This document shows positions 15,301-30,300 of a stretch of DNA of 64,000 bases, piece by piece. A program made the position numbers and the translations under genes. A model generated the notes under the pieces. That model worked only from the letters and a program-made list of their open reading frames with translations. It did no database searches and had not been told where the DNA came from. Each line of letters begins with the position of its first letter. Positions within the stretch are counted from its first letter, which is position 1. The stretch is from Corbicula japonica (Eukaryota; Mollusca; Bivalvia; Venerida; Cyrenidae). The stretch is taken from positions 1,054,001-1,118,000 of the forward strand of contig JAZAYU010000009.1 in the NCBI GenBank assembly GCA_038501625.1. The letters run 5' to 3'.

Positions 15301-18300
15301 GTGCATGTATGTCAACTATGTGTAAAAATCTAAGTATTCATCGAACAGGAAGTAGGTGAGCATAGAGCATAAAATCGCTTTACACCATACGGGACTATAG
15401 GATAAAGCATTATGCATAATATCAGGCTGCTGAATGTTATAGTTGCTTAGAAAACCGTGACGGAAAATTAACATGCCCTTTGGTTGATGTAATGCACCTT
15501 TATAGTAACAAAACCTAAAATATTCGGCAAACAGGAAGTAGATGAGCAAGGAGCATGAAATTGCTTTACACCATATGGGACTATAGGATAAAGCAATATG
15601 CATAATATCAGGCTGCTGCATGTTATAGTTGCTTAGAAAACTGCGACGGAAAATTAACATGCCTTTTGGTTGATGTAATGCACCTTCATAGTAACAAAAT
15701 CTAAAAATATGCGGCAAACAGGAAGTAGATGAGCAAGGAGCATGAAATTGCTTTACACCACATGGGACTATAGGATAAAGCAATATGCAAAATATCAGGC
15801 TGCTACATGTTATAGTTGCTGAGAAAACTGTGACGGTAATTTTGTAACGGACGGACGCACGGACGGACGCACGGACGGACGGACAAGGGTAAAACAGTAT
15901 ACCCCCCTGAGTGATTATCTATAGAAAGCACCAGTACTGCAGCTAGATAAGGAGTTCCAAACTCATTATAATACCTTCTGTACAGCAGCATCATGTTTCT
16001 GCTGAAGTCGGAGTTTCTCTTCGTGAAACTTTGCCTCCACCATTTTTATCTTCATTTCATCTCCCTGCAGGGAAATTCACATAGAGCTTCAAGTTGATCA
16101 TTAAGTCTGTTGTATCATTTAGGATGTAAAACTTAAATTTCTTGAAATAAATAGATAAATACATACATGTAATGTATTTTGAGCAATTCTTGCAATACAA
16201 TAACATTGTTTAATTATACCCTGTATCAACAAGAAACTTTACTCCATGCGATTCAACTGTTATTTTCAAGGGAAAACAGTGCAGGTCCAGGGCTGAAGGT
16301 TATAAAGCTGAGATTGGAAACCAGTCTCAAATCTCAAGCATCTGATTGGCTGAAATGGCGACTGGTCGCCATTTCAGCCAATCAGATGCTTGAGATTTGA
16401 GACTGGTTTCCATGCTCAGTTTTATAACCTTGGGACCAGATCAGCCAGAGCATTTGTGAAATCTGATCAGGATATACACTGTTCACTCATTAATAAGGTT
16501 ATATCAGACCAAAAGGTGAACTGTGTAGATCCAGGTCAGAACGCATGGATATGCTAAGCTGATCTGGATCTACACTAGTCACAAATGAGAAAACCCTATA
16601 TATAGAGAGAAAATTGTTAATTTTTACTTCAAATTTCCATAATTTGAACTTTGTTTTGCAAATAATGAAACAAGGACAACTCACATCTCTTCCACTTCTA
16701 GGTATTGTAGGTATTGTAGTATCATCAGCATACGTTATACCTGTAACAAACATGAACAATAGGCAATCATACAAATAACAGGGCCCAAGATCATAAAACT
16801 AAGATCTGAGATCAGACTGGTCGCCATTTCAGCCAATCAGATGCTTGAGAGTTGAGACTGATCTCCAGATTTAGTTTTATGATCTTGGGTACAGGAATTG
16901 CCTCTTATTTTCTTTAGCAAAAATCATTGAGTTAGTTTCTCTCAATATACAAACATTTACAAAGGTAAAATGAAGGCATGAGACACAAATTATTATGTAA
17001 TAGGTTCATTAGCTTTTTATTTACCTCTTACAAAGTAACTTAGGATAATTTTATCAAAGCAATATTGTGAAACTACTCTGTATACTGCATTAAGCATAGA
17101 ATGTTACCTTTGAGGTAAGGGTTTGAGGCAACAGAAGATGCCGCTGTTGCTTCTGACCAGCCTGTTGTCTGAAAAATATCAAAATTATACTGATGAAACT
17201 ATCAACTGGTGAAGACCCAGACCAGCTTTCATACCCATGTTGTCAGATCAAGGTCTATACTGTTTGCTTTAACCCTTCCCTCCATATATACGCATTTTTA
17301 TGCATGTGCGACCAGTGTAGATCCAGATCAGCCGGAACATCCGTGCCATCTGATCAGGATCTGCACTGGTCACATTTTGGTCGGAAATAACCTTACCAAT
17401 CAAAAAGCCAACAGTTTAGATCCTGATTAGATGACACATATGTGCCAGCTGATCTGGATTTAAACTGTTTGTCCATGCAATAAAGGTGTATATATGGAGA
17501 AGGGTTAAAGTAAAACACTGTATCGAAATATAAGTGATGGTGATCCACAGCAAAACCTCTGCAGATTAACCCTTTACTTCACAGGTTAAGTCTTTCATTG
17601 CATGGGCAGTATAGATCCAGATCAGCAAGTACTACCATTTATTTGTGCAATCCTGAATCTAAATGTAGTACCTTCTTCATCAGAAATAACCTAATCAACC
17701 TAAAAGCGAACAATCTATATCCTGATCTATATCTATATTGTTCCCATATAAAATATAAGCCATATCCTTTCCTCCATAAATATGCATTTTTACACATGTG
17801 CGACCAGTACAGATCCTGATCAGACGGCACATCCGAGCCATCTGATCAGGATCTGCACTGGTCGCATTTGGTCAGAAATAACCTAATGAATCAAAAAGCA
17901 AACAGTGCAGATCCAGATCAGACAGCACGGATGTGCCAGCTGATCTGGATCTACACTGTTTGCCCACACAATAAAGGTGTGTCTATGGAGGAGAGGGTTA
18001 AGCCAGAAGAATCAACATTTCTAATGTATGATAATGATAAGGCTTTTGTCACTTGCAATCTTTTAGTATAATTATTTCAATTCTTTTCAAACTAAAGGTA
18101 AACAAAATTTAACAATAATATGAAACAAATAAACATCTTCAACAAATCATCATAGCTCATCTGTATTCCAAACACCCCTTGGTGACTACATTGTACTTGT
18201 AATAACTCAAACACAAGGTTATAAGTAATAGGTAATTTATGTTTTGATTGATAAAAATTAAACAATTGTTTTATTCATTAAAAGTAATAAGTAAATTATT

Positions 18301-21300
18301 GTTTTATTACAATTGAGTTTTTAATTCATTAAAAATAATATTTAAATTATGTTTTGGCTGATTGAAATAAAATAGGTACTTTTATTCATTTTGACTCACT
18401 GATTCCTTTTCACACCAATAACAAGAACAGGAAAGCAGAAACAAACAGACAAGGCAAAGAACTGTTCATAAAGTATTCCTGCATACCGTCAATGTACTGA
18501 CAGGGAAATCAAGGTAGCGGACAACTGATCCTTTACCACTGCATGCGAGCATCTGTGACTGATCAGGATTAAAATGTCATTACCAAAAATGTGTTGCTGT
18601 GGGTTTCATTTTCATATTTAACATTCATTTTCATTGTATTTCTTCACTCTTACTTCTGGTATGAAAGAAATACCTCATTCAGTGTGATTGACACACTTAA
18701 CTCAGGTATGAAGGAGACAGAACCTTGCATGTGCTGGGGTATAAAATTGAAAATCTTATTAAAGATTAGAATAACCGTATTTATCTGTACTCCCAGCACA
18801 TGATTCTTACAAACTTACCAGCTCATCCATAATAACAGTCCATAAAAATTTACACTGATAGAAAAATACAAATATTTTGAACAGCACTACAACATCTGAT
18901 TTTCCACCAGTCTTCTAAAGACTTTCCACGTTATTTCGCCAAATCTATATATGCATTGTCTGCTCAGAAACAATACAGTATCAAAAAGGCAGCATTTCAG
19001 CCATATCCAAAGATTGCTTGCATGATTAATGGCAAATTAAAAAAAAACTGACAATAGAAGTTATAATTTTGGCCAGACATGGGGCGAATTAAATTTCAAT
19101 GCTAATGCATTAATAATGCATTACTTTTTGTCAGTAATGCAAGGTAATGATTAATGCAACAGATTTAGCATTATTTTAATGCTAATTTAATGCATTACCT
19201 ATGCCAAAATGCTGTAATGCTTAGCATTATTGAGCATTAATTGGATTTTGTTTACTATTGGATTTTGTTGATTCGTTTTATTAAATTATATTTATATTAA
19301 CAGTAACCTTTTAATGCAATGATACTCGAAATATTTAATATGTTATAAGTCTATTACATATCTTATTTATAGCAAGAGAAAAAACATTTATATGACAGTT
19401 AAGTATTTTGACATGTGTTTACTATTAGTAAAACAAGATACAGACTATAAGTGAAGTCTTTTCATCAAAATGTTGTAAAGTTTGAACATTTTTTATGATT
19501 AAGCTATGAGATATTAAGCTTAGTTGTCTTAAGAAAATGCTAAATTTAAAACAAATCAATAGCCAGTGATCTATAAAGCTCTGTCAACAAATACAGCACT
19601 TTTATTTTATTTTAAATTGTTTTAGTGTACACATTCATTGAGACAAGATATTTCCCTCCAATTGTCAAACACTTAAATATTCCTGAAAATGTTACTGATA
19701 GAAATTTGAAGTTCAGTGCAAAATACAAAAATTGTGTTTTTCAGAAATAAAATAGCATGGAAATTAAATTAAACCTTGCAAAAAAATCATACTTTCACAA
19801 TCAAATGAAGTTATTTTTCTAACCATTTATCCAAATTATACTTACTGAATCAGTGTCGTTGTAAATTATTAGAGACGTGTCATTGTAAAATATTAGAGAC
19901 TATGTCAGATTTCAGGAAATCAGCATATAATGCAGATGCAGGTGACAAAATGATTTAATTAGATAAGTTGACAGTGTAGTCCTTTGTCAATACAACACTC
20001 TAAATGTGTGAAAACAGCAATAAGTCAAAGATAACTAAAGTGTGTAAAAAAGCTTAACCTGTATTAATCTATATGTACTGAGAATAGTTTTGTTGTAAGT
20101 TCTTGAGGTGTCACTTTAGATCTTCATTTCAGACTGATACTTTGTATATTATACTTTGGGGTGATTTTTTTGGGAGATGATCCATTTTGTACATATACTG
20201 ACAGTTGACTTTTTATTTTTTTGTCAGTTCACTTGTAAAATAATGCTTAATTTAATGCATTACTTTTTGAAATAATGTTAATTTAATGCATTACTTTCTC
20301 AAAATATAGTAATGCTAATTTAATTTAATGCACAAATTTGGCAAATAATGCTAATTTAATGCATTACTTTTAAAAGTAATTCGCCCCATGTCTGATTTTT
20401 GGCAGAGGTTTGATTAGTTTTACAAAATTAATACCAGTAACCCTTATTTCTTTCCAGAATCATGAACTCTGCAAAAGGCAATGTTAAGGTTTACATAATT
20501 GTATTTTATATTTCTTTAAGTACTAAAGCCTTAGGTAAGAAATAAATGTAAGACAATTATTTGGCTGGGATATTTCTAAATTGCCTAGCTAAGATGGTAA
20601 GAAAGTTGAGTGCATTAATATAAATTCAGAGGGTTAAGTGTTATTAAAGGTTTTACTGTATCACACATACCTCAGCTTTGGAGGCAAAGCCACTGGGTCC
20701 TTTGTCTCTACCATCTGACAAGAAACATTCAAAGCTTTATACAGACAACTGAACATTGAACTATTCTACAAACATTTTTATAAAAACCATAAATTCTTGG
20801 TTTCGACTGTTTCAAACCATAAATTAATTTGATGCTCAAATTGGATAACTGCTAATAAAAATAATGAAAAGTTAAGATCCAGAATAAATAAATGAAGACT
20901 AAGACTTTGTAATCTGTTCGCATACTTTCTATTTGTTTATTTGTTAATCTTTAACTTACAGAACTGGCATATATAAGTTAATATGATAGAAAGCAAAAAT
21001 ATTAAACCAAGTGATAAGTAAAATAATGCAAAACTTAGTAAACAGACCTTTCCTCCATAGATATACCTTTATTGCATGGGCAAACAGTTTAGATCCAGAT
21101 CAGCTGGCACATCCATGATGTCTGATGAGGATCTGCACTGTTCACTTTTTGATTCGTTAGGTTATTTCTGACCAAAATGCAACCAGTGCAGATCCTGATC
21201 AGACGGCATGGATGTGCTGGCTGATCTGGATCTACACTGTTCACCCACGCAATAAAGGTGTGTCTATTGAGAAAGGGTAAACCGACCTTTCCTCTTTAAT

Positions 21301-24300
21301 TTTAATCCTCCAAGCATACTATCCTCATCATCAGAGTGATAATTAAATGCCGAGCGTGGATTCTTTCTCGAACCAACCATACTCAAATCATCCTGAATGT
21401 AGTGTGCAAGTAACATAAATACTTTGTCTTGGGGGTTAAATCATAACCTTAGTATTCTTAACTCATCAGTGTTTGAATCATGTTAATTAATTTAGTTTCT
21501 GACTGTTCAGGAACTGGGCTCAATATTACTAACGACCTGAAGTTGCTTCCTATTTTTTACATTTACCCTTTATGGCATGGGTGAACAGTGTAGATCCAGA
21601 TTAGCCCAAACATGCAGTCTGATCAGGATCTACACCTCACTTTTTGATTTGTAAGGTTATTTCTGACCAAAAATAGACCAGTGCAGATCCTGATCAGACG
21701 GCACAGATCTTGATCTCAAACTGTTAATTATAAATAAAATCCGGCTCTAAATGTGTTTATAAAAAGCTGTTGGCATGTGCTAATTTCCATGTGTTAGGTT
21801 ACAAATGCAAGCAAAAATTCAAAAGAAATATTTTTGAGAAATATGTGTTATTTTCCTTTCACACGTTTTTGAACCCTTTACTCCGTACATAAAGGTTTTA
21901 TAATGTGTGCCATCAGTTTAGATTCAGATCAGTTGGAATATCCATGCCATCTGATCTGGATTGAAACTGTTTGCTTTTTGGTAAGAAATAACCTAATATA
22001 TCTTAAAGCAAACAGTGTAGATCCTGAACTGATGTGCCAGCTGATCTACATTTGCTCTGTTTGCCTTTGGGATGTAAGGCGTATATGTATAGTAAAGGGT
22101 AAGGAGAAACATAACTATCTACAAAAGTACTGTACTTGTAAAGCAAAGTAAAAACACCCCAACACCATGAACACATAACACAAAGAATCAGTAAGTCAAT
22201 ATATTTTTACCAAATCATCAATGCAAATGAACATGTTTTTGGCAGCAGATAAAATATGGAAGTATCAACAAGTTCCTCCCCATCTAAAACCTTACCAAAC
22301 AAATGTGCAAGCATGTTTGACCAAACTTTACTAGGTGTATTAAATTATCAGCCATTATTTTAAAATGTCAAACTACAGGAATTTTGTTAGGTGTGCTGAG
22401 CCCATGATAAAAAAACTGAAACTGGAGACCAGTATCAAATCACAAGCACCTTTGCCAAAGATCATAAAACCACAACTGTAGCCCAGTCTCAATCTGAGAC
22501 TGGTCTCCAATCTTAGTTATATGATCTTGGGCCCAGATTGGCTGAAAAGGAGACTCCAGTTGGATGCTTTAGATTTGAGACTGGTCTCCTTTTTCAGTTT
22601 CATGATCTTGGGCCACAATATAAGCACAAACGATCAGCTGACAACAACAACAACTTCAAACTGTTTTGTGAATATGAAGATTTGTGACAAACCTAAGAAC
22701 TCTAATCTGTGACTGGTCACTTGAACACAGTGCTGTTTTAAAAAAGCTTCCAACTTTTTTTATCCCTTTATATTTATTGTTTTAAAACCACTTACATATG
22801 CATAAGGTGCAGTATCTGGTCGACTGAGATAGTCCTTTTTGGGAGATGATGATGTCAGAATATCTTTCTCAGAGTCAATTCCTAGTGCAGTATGTGGTCT
22901 GAAAAGTAAATCACATTTGTATAACAGGGCTGAAGGTTATAAAGCTGAGATTGGAAACCAGTCTCAAATCTCAAGGATCTGATTGGCTGAAATGGCGACT
23001 GGTTGCCATTTCAGCCAATCAGATGCTTGAGATTTGAGACTGGTTTCCATGCTCAGATTTATAACCTTGGGCACTGAACTATTTATAACATGTACATGCC
23101 TAACTAATCTTATTTTTTAATTTAATCTAAAATGATCTAAGATAATTTGAATTGATATAACTTTCAATCTACATATTTAGTAAATTGCAATATGAAACAA
23201 TGTATACCTGCGTGAGGGAGAACCAGGTGGGGACAGTCCGGACCTCCAGGTGGAGTGGGCAGCAGGGTTACCAATGGTTGACCTAAACAGTGAGCTTCCC
23301 GCTGTGGTTGTTAACTCACCATTCACCCAGTCTGGTACCTTGTTTGTCTGCAATGCAAACATGCCAAGATTAAGCTACAGCAGTAATGATGTCATTGTTC
23401 AAATAGGCCAGAATCCAGCACCAACAATGACATCATAAACACTTTAACTTTGTTTAAATGCCAGAACATTTAATCTGAATCGAAAATAATATTAAACGAT
23501 GTTACTGCAATTCAACACCTGTTAGTTTGAATCTGGCTGAAATACTACACACAAAAGCTGTTGAAATTTTATGGATATAAATCTGTGCAAATCCAAGTAT
23601 TCCTCCGGCTATATTTTACTTCTCTTCATTTATGTAACAAAAATGTGCCTCCAATTATTGGAGAAAGGAATGATTTGTCAATAATAATGTTCTTATAATT
23701 ATATCCTAGAGTAACCTTTATTTTTATTTCAATAAAAATCTACTCAAACATTATCAATGCAAACATAGAATATAAATTACTGATTGCTATAACAGCAAAT
23801 TAAGCTCAATTTTACCCATTGAAATTAAAGCATAAACAGGTCACTTCAGTAAAGGTTATATATCTTCAGCCTAATATCAAAACCTCATGCAACCAAACTT
23901 TCAATTTTGCAACACCTGAATTCAGAAAAACTACTGCAAAACCTGTCAAAATCTCGCAGCTCTATACCAATCAATAAGGTTCAAGACAGTCATGTGTGGA
24001 CATTTCATATTCTGATGGATATTTTATAAGTTCAAAACATCCTGCAAGGTTTTGATATTTGGCCAACAATATGTATTTTATAAAATTCTTATCAGGCATA
24101 AGACTTTGTTGGAGAAAAAATAGAAAAATAAAATCTAAACACAGTGCTCACGCTGTCAGTCGACATTGTCGCCATTTGCGATAATTTTACGTCTTTGTCG
24201 ATTATTTCAAAGAATTGGCGGTAAAATTTGGCGATTAAATAATTGTCAAAAAAGCAAGATATTGTTAGCTTATTTGCATTCACTTTGCCATGAGCGGTCG

Positions 24301-27300
24301 CCACATTACTGATAATTGTGGGTCGTTAATCCCCTAATTGAACTAACAAAGTGTCACTCAAGATAATCACCTTGGCGTCCTTGCCTATAGATTGATGTTT
24401 GTAATCGGTAAACTTTGGGCATTTCAATTACGTCATGACAAGGGAATTCTAAGGTTGTTGCTATTTATAGCTATTATGGATTCCCCTATCATATGTTTAA
24501 CAAAGCAGACAAATATTTTAAGAATAAGAATAAATGATGTGTTCTTTTTTCTAATCTAATAGTAAATACTGGCCAAATTCTAAATCCATTCTCAAAGCAA
24601 AAACCTAGCCGGATATTGTATCTCGAGTGAAGAATAGGACGAAAATTCGCGGTACGAATTGCCGATTTTCTTAACCATGTTAACGGAGAAAATACTTCCT
24701 TTTTTTACAAAAAATGTGTTTAATCAGTTGCTTTGGTTATTTTTTGCTTTGGAAAAGTTATTTCACATTGCAATTTTCTACTGGTTTATTAGTAATTACG
24801 TTTGTCATCCATTTTCGCGACGTCTGTTTTTGACATACAATTAATCTAATCGTCTTTGCCACTACCCATTAGCATACACACTCATTCTAAGCAGAAAATT
24901 GATGTGAATTAAATTATTTTGCCCAAAACTTTAATGCAATATTTTACAATTTTGTTTGGTTAAGACTGCCTTGAATGTTAGACCTTTTTGGTATGTTTAC
25001 ATAGCAGTGAATCCAATTGATTTTGTCTGCAATAGTGAAGTGAAGAATGCCTTATTATTAAAAATCATCAGTAATTTTACATAAAGCCAATTATTTCCAT
25101 TGACTAGGTTAAATTAATAAAGTAATAATTAACAGTTAATCTTCATAACATAGATGTTATGTTAGATAAATCATGTTAATTAAAAAACAAAACAAATAAT
25201 TATAATGCTATTTCCCACGCGTGTGGAAACAGCGCGTAAAACTTTGGCTATTAATTTATTTTTCAAAACTATTGTGGCTATTATTTTAAAACAGCTAGCG
25301 TGAGCACTGCTAAACAGGCAATGGGAGTGATTCATATAACTGATTTGGAAATTTGCAGAGTTTACAATGCATTATGAAGATAAAAGCAATAAAACTATTT
25401 TTACACTTTTATTTCTTGAGGTTTAGCAAATATGGGATAAAATGTCATCTTTCTCAAAACTGTTAAAGCACAATCAAAAAGGGAAAGCATTAAATAATTG
25501 TTAAAGAATGCATCTGATAAGCACACAATCATGTATGAATATTACTGGTATGTCAGACTGGTTAAACATGTATTAGACAACTAAAACCATGGTCACAAGG
25601 TTATAAAACTGAGAACTTGAAATGAATGTTTTTTGTTTTCAGCATTATGATCTAGAAGCATTGTCAAAAACAGCGCCCTCCAACAGTTTAGGATGACTTG
25701 TGGAAATTTTCTACTGCCATTAGTTTATAACAACTTTGAACATTATCTTTCCTCAGTTGCTTTTGAATTAACAAGTATTAAATTTAATTTGTGTAATATA
25801 CTCTCCTTCCTTTTAACTAGAGTCTGGTGATTAAAAGCTAATAAGACTTATGATTTGTAATACTTAAACCAACTGACAGTCTAATATAAATTGTTCAGTA
25901 CATGCTTAAGTTTGGAGGACACAGTTAATTTGTTAGTTTCACACCATATACCTCACTGAAACTTCTCTATAGAAAGTTCGAGGAAAGAAATATCTGTTAT
26001 GTTTACAATTCAGAATCAATGCTGAAGACATTATTAAATGAGAATGAAAACATAAATTGAACCCAACTACAAATAACTTAATAAGTCATTTGTGCTATGG
26101 GTATCTTTTATTTGCTTTTATAGCTTTCTGATGAATAGGCATTTAAAAATATGTTAAAAGTAAATGCATTATATCATCAGCACGAAATGCAGTAAATCAT
26201 TGCCTTTTAACTTTTCATAACAGAGCCTTACAACATACAAAATGAAAATATGAGAAAAAAGGGCCCAATATCTTAAAACTTAGATTGGCGACCAGGCACA
26301 AATATAAAGCATCTCATTGGCTGAAATGGTGACTGGTCACCATTTCAGCCAATCAGATGCTTGAGATTTGAGACTGTCTCTCAAGATTTTGATTTTATGA
26401 ACTTGAGCAAAGCATACAATGGGAGGAAATATCTGAAGGTAAAACATCAAATTACCTCTGTCTGGTCTTCCAAATAAATGGACTGCAAAAGTAATATGGG
26501 TTTAGTGAGAGATAAGTAAAACACACTAGTGAGAAGCAAAGTGTTGCATCATACAAGATACCAATAAGAATAATGCATAGAGTGATCTACACAGGTATTT
26601 TGCTTTAGCACTAAACAAAAATGCTGAGGAATCACATGGATTTAGATAATGCATTTCAGTAAATTCATTTCTAGGGCCCAAATTAATAAAACTGTGAGAA
26701 GAGACCTGACTCAAAACTCTGGCCATCAATCGGGCAGTTCGGTAACTGGTTTCTTTTTCAACCAATCAGCTGCTTTGGATTGGATACTCATAGTTTTGTT
26801 ACCTTGGTCTCCAACTCAACTTGTCTAAAGTAACTTAACCCTTCAATCCATATATACTCATTTAATCCCATACGCAACCAGTGTAGATCCAGATCAGCCA
26901 GCACATCCCTGCCATTTGATCAGGATCTCCACTTTTTGCAAGAAATAACCTAATATATTAAAGTCAAGAAGCGAACAGTGCAGATCCTGATCAGATGGGA
27001 TGGATGTGCCAGCTGATCTGGGTCTACACTGTTCACCCATGCCATAAAGGTGTATCTATGGAGTATAGCCTTAGTAAGGTTATTAGTTTATTACAAACAA
27101 CATAATATGCCTATTTGGCCACCTTGTATGACACAACACAAAGATTTTACTGTGCTACAAGCGCTACGCAATACTTTGAAATTTTTAAAATGTGCAATTA
27201 TAACAATAATTATATATTTCAAACAGAATACCATATATTCGGAATCATCCTATAAATTGAAAACATGCATGTTAACTTTAAGGAGTTTTTCACGTCTTTT

Positions 27301-30300
27301 ACAGCAGAATGTGTCCTTCTGTTCATCAAATGAACAATTTATTACCAACAGGCCATGTAAAACTAATTAGATAGGTCTTTTAAAAGCTTTATATGCTCAC
27401 ACAGTAAGTAAATTGAGAAAAGAATACTTCTAAGTAAGGAAACACTGAACTTTATTAATGCAAGACTGTCTATAAAAATATTGATCATGATGAATCAAGT
27501 GAATTCAAATTGTTCAAAAGCAACAACCTATAAATAAACCAAACTGGAATCTTTTATTAAAGTGAAACTTTTATAATTGTGGTATCATTTTAATTTTGTG
27601 AGGATGTTTTCTTAGCAGAAGTTATAAATTACATATTAGGACAGGCATTTATTCCCACGGTTGTATGTATTTACATGTAATAATAAAATCTATTACATGG
27701 TAAGATTTTTATGCAGTTTCATTTTTCAACCTTGCCCAGGCTTGCATTGCCAAAATTAAAATTGAGGGATACCACATTATGAACTTAGTGAAAAACAAAA
27801 CATTACAGCAATTACATGTGTGAGAATGCTATCTATCAGTGAAATGACAGCAAACGTATCTTCTATTTTCATAAAAGTTCAATTTAATGTAGATGTTCAT
27901 CCCAGATCAAAATGACTTTAAAGAATTAATTGAATTAAAGGTAATGAGGGAGTAATGAGACTGCCAAGTGTTGAGTGTATTATCAGAATTTTCATTATTA
28001 CAACTATCATATCAATTCACTTCAACCTGGTTCAGATAATTTCACAGCAGCTTTGCAATAAAACTCTGTGTAGAATTCCAAATACATTTTACCATGTGAA
28101 ACACTTAACTGTATAATCTTAGTCCACCCAAGTTCCATAATTTTATATCTTGTATTATGTAAAACTCTAAACAATATTAGCTCTAACAATTTCCATATGG
28201 CTTTTAACTGAATAGTTATCAGGTACGGCTATAAACTGAATTCTGTTATTCAATAATACTTCAGCATTAAATACACACAAAAAGAACTATTGGTATTACT
28301 CAGTGGACCCCAAAATATATATTAAATGATGGAATCTGGGATGAACAGATCAAAGAAAATCTAGTTTGTTACATCTCTGTTAATTGCTAAAATAACCTAG
28401 CAAAATGTGATTGCACTTAACCCTTTACTCTGTGGATAAGACCCATGTCCCTTGTGCAACCAGGACCCAAGATCATAAAACTAAGTTTTGAGATCAGTCT
28501 CAAATCTCAAGGATCTGATTGGCTGAAATGGCGACTAGTCGCCATTTCAGCCAATCAGATGCTTGAGATTTGAGACTGATCTCCAGATTTAGTTTTATGA
28601 TCTTGGGCCAAGCTGAGATTCTGATCAGCCTGCACATTCCTACTATCTGAAAAGAATCTACACTGCTCTCTTTTTATTAAAAAGAACCTAATGAAACTAA
28701 AAGTGATTAGTGTAGATCCTGATCTAACAGTATTGATGTGCAGGCTGATCTTGATTGACATGGTTAGCACATGGAATACAAGCCATATCTATGGTGTTGT
28801 GTTAATTTTCACAACAGAAAAATGTGCATGCTGTCAGTTCAATTCAATCAAACCTAGCTCTAAGAAACAAAGTGAAGCAACTTTGCTAACCATGTAGGCT
28901 GGAAGGGTTGGAAGAGGCCCCTCCTGAGGTTTACTGGTGAATGGACCCTCTAATACACCTCTCTTCAACATATGTAGCATCAGCTGACCATACATGTTTC
29001 TATTTTTCCTGAAAATGCAAAAAGTACATTATCTCATATGTCTACTGGCAAGTATACTAATGCTGTCTGTATTTATCTCAAGGCCTCTTGTTATTCTGAA
29101 CTCCCATTCCTTCAAGCATATTTCTAAATAATTAGACTGTTAGCATTTGTGATCTAACTTCTAACCTCTGGTCATAAGATAGGCTATATACAAATTGCAT
29201 TATCATGTGAAATTAAGGTATCACTAAGTAACAAAATTCAAATTTTCTCTTAAGCCAGAGGAGTATATTAATTTCAACCTAGATATATGTACCTGGTGTC
29301 CTTACACGAGTATAAATGAACTTCCCAGAAAAACAAGAGTATACATGTGCTTTCCAATGAAAGTTATTTCTAGAAATTAAATGCTCTTTACAATGTTAAA
29401 ATTCCCTCCACAGTCAACACTTTTTACACTTTCATGTATAAAAAAGATAATTATCCGAATCACTTGAACAGAAAAAATGCAGTTTAATAAAACTTTGCAC
29501 AGTTATCAATGTATCTTATTTTACATATTTTCAGAAATTTTATAACAATCAAGCAACAAAGCTAGACCTAAAATATTCCCATAATTTTATTTATGTCCAA
29601 ATGCATCATTGCTAAAACTAAAACACATAACAATGTTTTAAATGCTAGCATTATAATTTGAACCTGACAGCAATAATATTACCTTGTGTGCTGATGTTTA
29701 ATAAATTTAAAAAATATAAAATATTTTTAAAATTGTGTTTGACTATGAGTTTCTTGGTCATGTAAATATGTTACAAAGGAATAAAAAATATTGATTTTCT
29801 CTTTTCTTAATTTTAAGTTCTGAAAAAGGCCAGAATATGTTGTTGTCAGTATCATATTACTCATGTTGGCATTTAAAATAATTTTCTCTTTTTTGTGCTT
29901 TGTTGTAAGAACTTGAATGTTATTCATGAATGTTTTAATAATTAAACTTACAAAATACAAGAGCCGTCAGAGACGGGTTATGCTCCCCAACGCCGCTTTG
30001 TCACAAATACTTTTTTGTTAGAACAGGAAGAATTTGTAAGAAAGATATTGTATTTGAAAGTTTCCTTTACGATTCAAACAGAAAGCATTTTACAATATTG
30101 TACAAAAATAAGACAAAAAAAAATGAGAAATTTCAAAGGGCACTAACTCAAAAATGAATAAAGCAAGAGTTATGGTTCTTGTGCATTGCACTGCTCCGCA
30201 TTGAGATCATTCTACTTATGAAGTTTCAAGTTCAGAAACTTTTATACTTTGTGAGATATGCACCAGATAAAACTAAGTAAGAGAAATTTCAAAGGGAAAT

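Noticed and set aside
15316..15783. 155-codon minus-strand open frame with internal repeats
   Set aside because: Runs through the tandem cores of P1; it repeats because the DNA does.
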